Position numbers and translations under genes: made by a program | Part shown: positions 12,907 through 15,496 of the stretch, one piece after another | Layout: every line of letters starts with the position of its first letter | How positions within the stretch are numbered: position 1 is the first letter of the stretch | The notes under the pieces: model-generated | Databases searched by the model: none | What the model saw: the letters and a program-made list of their open reading frames with translations, nothing else | Told to the model about the DNA's origin: nothing | Assembly: GCF_946886895.1 (NCBI RefSeq) | Contig: NZ_CAMPJO010000022.1 | Coordinates: forward strand, 1 to 15,496 | DNA from: an uncultured Marinobacter sp. | GTDB lineage: Bacteria; Pseudomonadota; Gammaproteobacteria; Pseudomonadales; Oleiphilaceae | DNA: 15,496 nt | Direction of reading: 5' to 3'

Positions 12907-13129
12907 TGGATTTCTCCTCGATTTCGCCGGGAATACCCCGGCAAACCCACATATACCCCTCACGGGGCTCCTAACGGTGTTTGGGTTCAGAGAGAACGTC
13001 TTCACACCGTCTGCGCAGGCGTTGCTTTAACCCTTCCAACTCGCTTCCTGAAAAGCGGGCTTCAGGGGCCTGCGGTCTTTGACAGCCTTGGCTTCCGCCC
13101 AGACTACAAAGCAACTACCGATCAACGAA
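12907..13129 (-). promoter_or_regulatory. rplJ leader, candidate L10(L7/L12) autoregulatory RNA
   Basis: This 223-nt stretch between rplA and rplJ has no credible gene. On the transcript, in order, it can form: CCTGAA/TTCAGG (13066-13047); a 7-bp stem ACGGTGT/ACACCGT (13010-12974) enclosing GTTC/GAAC with an asymmetric GAAGAC/CCAA internal loop; CCCC-GTGA-GGGG (12967-12956); and GCCGGG/CCCGGC with a 5-nt loop (12942-12926), 8 nt before the AGGAG of rplJ. AACCCA (12987-12982) can instead pair with TGGGTT (12949-12944), which would break the inner GTTC/GAAC stem. The position matches the known E. coli L10 leader, where the L10-L7/L12 complex binds. I saw no convincing promoter here. The function is inferred from position and structure. 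Confidence 0.6.
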
Positions 13130-13828
13130 TCAGATATTGAGACCGCTTTGATCGATAGTCAGGCCAGGACCCATAGTCGACGAAACGGTGATCTTCTTGA
13201 GATACACACCTTTCGCCGACGACGGCTTGGCCTTTTTCAGATCTGCCACCAGAGCTTCAAGGTTTTCCTTGATGTTCTGGGCAGAGAATTCAACGTTACC
13301 CAGCGGAGCATGGATAATGCCGTTCTTATCGGTGCGGTAACGAACCTGACCTGCCTTGGCGTTTTTGACCGCAGTCTCAACGTCAGGAGTCACGGTACCG
13401 ACCTTCGGGTTCGGCATCAGGCCACGGGGACCGAGAATCTGGCCCAACTGGCCAACGACACGCATGGCATCGGGCGTGGCGATCACCACATCGAAGTCCA
13501 TGTTGCCTTTCTTGACTTCGTCCGCCAGGTCATCCATACCCACGATATCAGCGCCAGCAGCTGTCGCCTTCTCGGCATTGGCGCCTTGGGTAAAGACCGC
13601 TACCCGCACAGTTTTACCGGTGCCATGCGGCAGAACGGTGCTACTGCGAACAACCTGGTCGGATTTACGTGCGTCAACGCCCAGGTTCACGGCCACGTCT
13701 ACGGATTCCTTGAACTTGACGCTCTGACCCAGTTCGACCAGCAACGCAACAGCCTCGTCGACGGAGTAGGCACGGGCGGAGTCCACTTTTTCACGAATAA
13801 GTTTCTGACGCTTGCTCAGCTTTGCCAT
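13130..13828 (-). CDS. rplA: 50S ribosomal protein L1
   Basis: L1 forms the mobile stalk that moves deacylated tRNA out of the E site. It is also the translational repressor of its own operon in E. coli (known). The product has 232 aa (E. coli 234) and is full length. It begins [19 protein letters not shown]. Conserved segments visible are [37 protein letters not shown] and a C-terminal [12 protein letters not shown]. The start ATG at 13828 lies 1 nt after the rplK stop codon (TAA C ATG), with GGAGGG inside the end of rplK as its ribosome binding site. Translation is therefore expected to be coupled to rplK. The stop is TGA, followed by the rplJ leader. Confidence 0.98.
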   Translation of the reverse strand: MAKLSKRQKLIREKVDSARAYSVDEAVALLVELGQSVKFKESVDVAVNLGVDARKSDQVVRSSTVLPHGTGKTVRVAVFTQGANAEKATAAGADIVGMDDLADEVKKGNMDFDVVIATPDAMRVVGQLGQILGPRGLMPNPKVGTVTPDVETAVKNAKAGQVRYRTDKNGIIHAPLGNVEFSAQNIKENLEALVADLKKAKPSSAKGVYLKKITVSSTMGPGLTIDQSGLNI

Positions 13829-13829
13829 G

Positions 13830-14261
13830 TTACAGGCCCTCCACGTTCAGGCCCATACTGCGGGCTGTTCCAGCAATGGTACGAACGGCTGCATCCATAT
13901 CAGCAGCAGTCAGGTCCGGCTCCTTGGTCTTCGCAATCTCTTCGAGTTGCTCACGGGTTACCGTGCCGACCTTGTCGGTATTCGGACGACCAGAACCACT
14001 CTTGATACCAGCGGCTTTCTTCAGCAATACCGGCGCAGGCGGAGTCTTGGTAATAAAGGTAAAACTGCGGTCACTGTAAACCGTGATCACAGTAGGAATC
14101 GGCAAGCCCGGCTCCATGTCCTGGGTCTGAGCATTAAACGCCTTACAGAATTCCATAATATTCACACCGCGCTGACCCAGCGCAGGGCCAACGGGGGGAC
14201 TTGGGTTGGCTTTACCAGCAGCAACCTGAAGCTTGATGTACGCTTCGATTTTCTTTGCCAT
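13830..14261 (-). CDS. rplK: 50S ribosomal protein L11
   Basis: L11 binds the 1067 region of 23S rRNA in the GTPase-associated centre and is required for RelA activation by uncharged tRNA in E. coli (known). The product has 143 aa (E. coli 142). The N-terminal domain carries the proline-rich [20 protein letters not shown] segment, and the C-terminal RNA-binding domain spans about residues 70-143, with [14 protein letters not shown] and [15 protein letters not shown] chose ATG at 14261 because AGGAG lies 8 nt upstream and [13 protein letters not shown] matches the family. An in-frame TTG two codons earlier sits too close to the AGGAG. The stop is TAA. It is the first gene of rplKAJL, after a terminator that closes nusG. 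Confidence 0.98.
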   Translation of the reverse strand: MAKKIEAYIKLQVAAGKANPSPPVGPALGQRGVNIMEFCKAFNAQTQDMEPGLPIPTVITVYSDRSFTFITKTPPAPVLLKKAAGIKSGSGRPNTDKVGTVTREQLEEIAKTKEPDLTAADMDAAVRTIAGTARSMGLNVEGL

Positions 14262-14275
14262 GATCAATCTCCTGT

Positions 14276-14300
14276 GGGTTCAAGCGCCTTTCGGCTCCCC
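14276..14300 (-). promoter_or_regulatory. rplK leader hairpin, candidate L1 repressor site
   Basis: The transcript can pair an outer GGG with CCC (14300-14298 with 14278-14276) and an inner GCC with GGC capped by a GAAA tetraloop (14295-14286). The 3' side carries a longer unpaired stretch (GCTTGAA) than the 5' side. Two short stems joined by an asymmetric internal loop, just before the rplK ribosome binding site, is the general form of the known L1 target in L11 mRNA. I could not compare it base by base, so the call is inference. Confidence 0.5.
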
Positions 14301-14302
14301 GG

Positions 14303-14330
14303 TATTTACAACTGCTAAGAGCAGACACAA
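14303..14330 (-). promoter_or_regulatory. Weak candidate promoter for rplK
   Basis: After the nusG terminator rplK needs its own promoter. The best pair I can see in the 67 nt that remain is TTGTGT (14330-14325), 16 bp, TAAATA (14308-14303). The boxes match consensus only partly, and the -35 box overlaps the terminator T-run. Alternatively the main promoter lies inside the terminator or nusG end. Low certainty. Confidence 0.3.
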
Positions 14331-14360
14331 AAAGCCCGCGACGCCTGAGCGCGCGAGCCT
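14329..14360 (-). terminator. Rho-independent terminator after nusG
   Basis: On the transcript AGGCTCGCG pairs with CGCGGGCTT (two G-U pairs), continued by CGC/GCG across one bulged base, with a TCAG loop. The stem runs straight into TTTTT (14333-14329), two of whose residues also form the last stem pairs. It starts about 20 nt after the nusG stop codon. It separates the tuf-trpT-secE-nusG unit from rplKAJL, as the equivalent junction does in E. coli. Confidence 0.85.
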
Positions 14361-14379
14361 TCAGCTTTTCCGTCGCCGA

Positions 14380-14913
14380 TCAGTCCTTCTCGACCTGCCC
14401 AAACTCCAGTTCGACCGGAGTTGAACGACCGAAAATCAGAACAGCGACCTTGACACGGCTTTTGCCGTAGTCGACTTCTTCAACGACGCCATTGAAGTCC
14501 GCGAATGGCCCTTCAACAACACGAACAATTTCACCCGGCTCAAACAGCGTCTTGGGCTTGGGCTTATCCGCACCGCTTTCTACCCGGCGCAAAATAGCCT
14601 CAGCCTCCCGCTCGGTTATGGCAGCAGGCTTATCCTTGGTACCGCCAATAAAGCCGAGTACACGCGGGGTATTTTTAACAAGGTGCCACGTTGCGTCATC
14701 CATTTCCATCTGGACGAGTACGTATCCAGGGTAGAATTTCCGCTCGCTCTTGCGCTTTTTGCCATCGCGCATTTCCACGACTTCTTCGGTCGGAACCAGG
14801 ATCTCACCAAACCTGTCTTCCATACCATTGAGCGCGACACGCTCCTTAAGAGTACGCATCACATGCTTTTCGAAGCCAGAATACGCATGAACGACGTACC
14901 AGCGCTTAGCCAT
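14380..14913 (-). CDS. nusG: Transcription termination/antitermination factor NusG
   Basis: NusG binds the RNA polymerase clamp, suppresses pausing, and uses its KOW domain to contact either Rho or ribosomal protein S10 (known for the E. coli protein). The product has 177 aa (E. coli 181). The NGN domain covers about residues 1-112, starting [18 protein letters not shown] and including [14 protein letters not shown]. After a Lys/Pro-rich linker (about 113-122), the KOW domain (123-177) contains [21 protein letters not shown]. The start ATG at 14913 has AGGAG 7 nt upstream, and the gap after secE is only 12 nt. The terminator at 14329-14360 ends the unit. The short length and standard domains make it the housekeeping NusG rather than an RfaH-type paralogue. 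Confidence 0.98.
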   Translation of the reverse strand: MAKRWYVVHAYSGFEKHVMRTLKERVALNGMEDRFGEILVPTEEVVEMRDGKKRKSERKFYPGYVLVQMEMDDATWHLVKNTPRVLGFIGGTKDKPAAITEREAEAILRRVESGADKPKPKTLFEPGEIVRVVEGPFADFNGVVEEVDYGKSRVKVAVLIFGRSTPVELEFGQVEKD

Positions 14914-14925
14914 TGCCCACTCCTG

Positions 14926-15294
14926 TTAACCGATAAACTCGGCGACCAGCAAACTGATCAACGAATCCATACCCCACAACAACAGCGCAACGACCAGTAC
15001 AAACACCACAACAATCGCGGTTGTCTGAACCAATTCGGGCCTGGTGGGCCATACCACTTTCCGGATCTCTACCCGCGCCTCTTTCAGCAATGTCGCGAAG
15101 CGACGACCACGGTCGGTCTGCAAAGCGACAAGAGCAGCAACAATCGCAAGACCCACGAGAGCCAGAACCCGATACAGCAGAGACTCGGCACTATAATACT
15201 GATTCCCCACCACACCGATGGCGATCAGAACGAAAACAACCAGCCACTTCAAAACATCGAAACGACTGGTCGACTGAACGGCTTTTGACTCCAT
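14926..15294 (-). CDS. secE: Preprotein translocase subunit SecE
   Basis: SecE clamps SecY in the inner-membrane SecYEG protein-export channel. From ATG at 15294 the product has 122 aa (E. coli 127). It has three hydrophobic segments at about residues 16-34, 39-58 and 91-117, the gammaproteobacterial three-helix form. The conserved amphipathic stretch EARVEIRKVVWPTRPE (72-87) precedes the last helix. I rejected the longer frame starting at 15357 because it would lie inside the tRNA-Trp gene. The start has no clear Shine-Dalgarno site: the bases before it read AAGTTGATTCCT. An in-frame TTG three codons upstream is a weak alternative. The stop TAA is followed 12 nt later by nusG. Translation presumably starts on a leader released by processing of the upstream tRNA. 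Confidence 0.95.
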   Translation of the reverse strand: MESKAVQSTSRFDVLKWLVVFVLIAIGVVGNQYYSAESLLYRVLALVGLAIVAALVALQTDRGRRFATLLKEARVEIRKVVWPTRPELVQTTAIVVVFVLVVALLLWGMDSLISLLVAEFIG

Positions 15295-15321
15295 AGGAAT
15301 CAACTTATGTATCCGAATGTT

Positions 15322-15327
15322 AAAAAA
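15322..15327 (-). other. T6 run directly after the tRNA-Trp 3' end
   Basis: The bases immediately following the encoded CCA are TTTTTT on the transcribed strand, then AACATTCGG. The tRNA T-arm and acceptor stem lie just upstream. The run could assist tRNA 3' processing or give some termination before secE. No separate terminator hairpin exists in the 33-nt trpT-secE gap, so secE most likely depends on read-through from upstream. Confidence 0.4.
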
Positions 15328-15403
<76 letters not shown>

Positions 15404-15440
15404 GCACCGAAACAACTCAGCGCACTTACTCTCGAGTCAA

Positions 15441-15496
15441 CTACTCGATGATCTTGGAGACCACGCCGGCACCAACGGTACGGCCGCCTTCACGAA
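15441..15496 (-). CDS. tuf: Elongation factor Tu, C-terminal 18 codons (partial, enters from the window edge)
   Basis: The visible codons read REGGRTVGAGVVSKIIE followed by TAG, the standard bacterial EF-Tu C-terminus in domain III. The 5' part of the gene lies beyond the window. It is a separate copy from the tuf start at 1-56: both lie on the minus strand about 15.4 kb apart, and here the end rather than the beginning is seen. Its place before trpT-secE-nusG corresponds to tufB. The 37 nt between its stop and trpT hold no terminator. Whether the two copies are identical cannot be told, because the visible parts do not overlap. Confidence 0.96.
   Translation of the reverse strand, partial: REGGRTVGAGVVSKIIE

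Noticed and set aside
12907..13005. N-terminal extension of L10 from an ATG at 13005
   Set aside because: The 33 extra residues have no counterpart in L10 proteins and overlap the structured leader. The GTG at 12906 has a well-placed AGGAG and matches the family start.
11809..13140. 443-codon plus-strand frame spanning rplL, rplJ and both spacers
   Set aside because: It runs antisense to two certain ribosomal protein genes and through their leader structures. The translation is Cys/Arg/Phe-rich and unlike any family I know.

Overview
The window is a block of core transcription and translation genes. Every gene reads on the minus strand. In transcription order, from high to low coordinates, the genes are: the 3' end of one tuf copy, a tRNA-Trp gene, secE, nusG, rplK, rplA, rplJ, rplL, rpoB, rpoC, rpsL, rpsG, fusA, and the 5' end of a second tuf copy. 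Protein sequences and lengths are those of a gammaproteobacterium (RpoC 1404 aa with its catalytic aspartates at the E. coli positions 460/462/464; EF-G 701 aa; S12 124 aa). The fusion of the beta operon with the str operon, and a tRNA-Trp gene between tuf and secE, fit the Pseudomonas/Marinobacter/Vibrio-type layout rather than that of E. coli, where rpoBC and rpsL-rpsG-fusA-tufA lie far apart. The RpoB N-terminus ([15 protein letters not shown]) and the moderate GC content (estimated by eye) suggest a Marinobacter-like marine bacterium. That genus-level guess is from memory and is not proven here.

Layout by region. (1) 14380-15496: tuf 3' end, trpT, secE and nusG look like one transcription unit. 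It is closed by a convincing Rho-independent terminator at 14329-14360. (2) 11959-14300: rplKAJL. It has a short rplK leader with an L1-target-like hairpin, a 1-nt rplK/rplA junction, a 223-nt structured rplJ leader, and a U-rich spacer in front of rplL. (3) 3347-11958: rpoBC. A hairpin plus T-run between rplL and rpoB acts as an attenuator, followed by a 165-nt rpoB leader with several inverted repeats. A 9-bp hairpin separates rpoB from rpoC. (4) 1-3276: rpsL-rpsG-fusA-tuf, preceded by a good sigma70-type promoter (TTGACT, 17 bp, TACACT).

The genes make the protein-synthesis and RNA-synthesis machinery: EF-Tu and EF-G, ribosomal proteins L11, L1, L10, L7/L12, S12 and S7, the RNA polymerase beta and beta' subunits, the NusG elongation factor, and the SecE translocon subunit. 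The intergenic RNA structures set relative dosage: rplL high, rpoBC lower, S7 and L10 under self-control.

I found no mobile element, CRISPR array, defence system, toxin-antitoxin pair, pseudogene or foreign-looking gene. The long plus-strand open frames are antisense shadows of highly biased genes. The items worth a second look are regulatory RNA and DNA structures in the intergenic regions, not new proteins.
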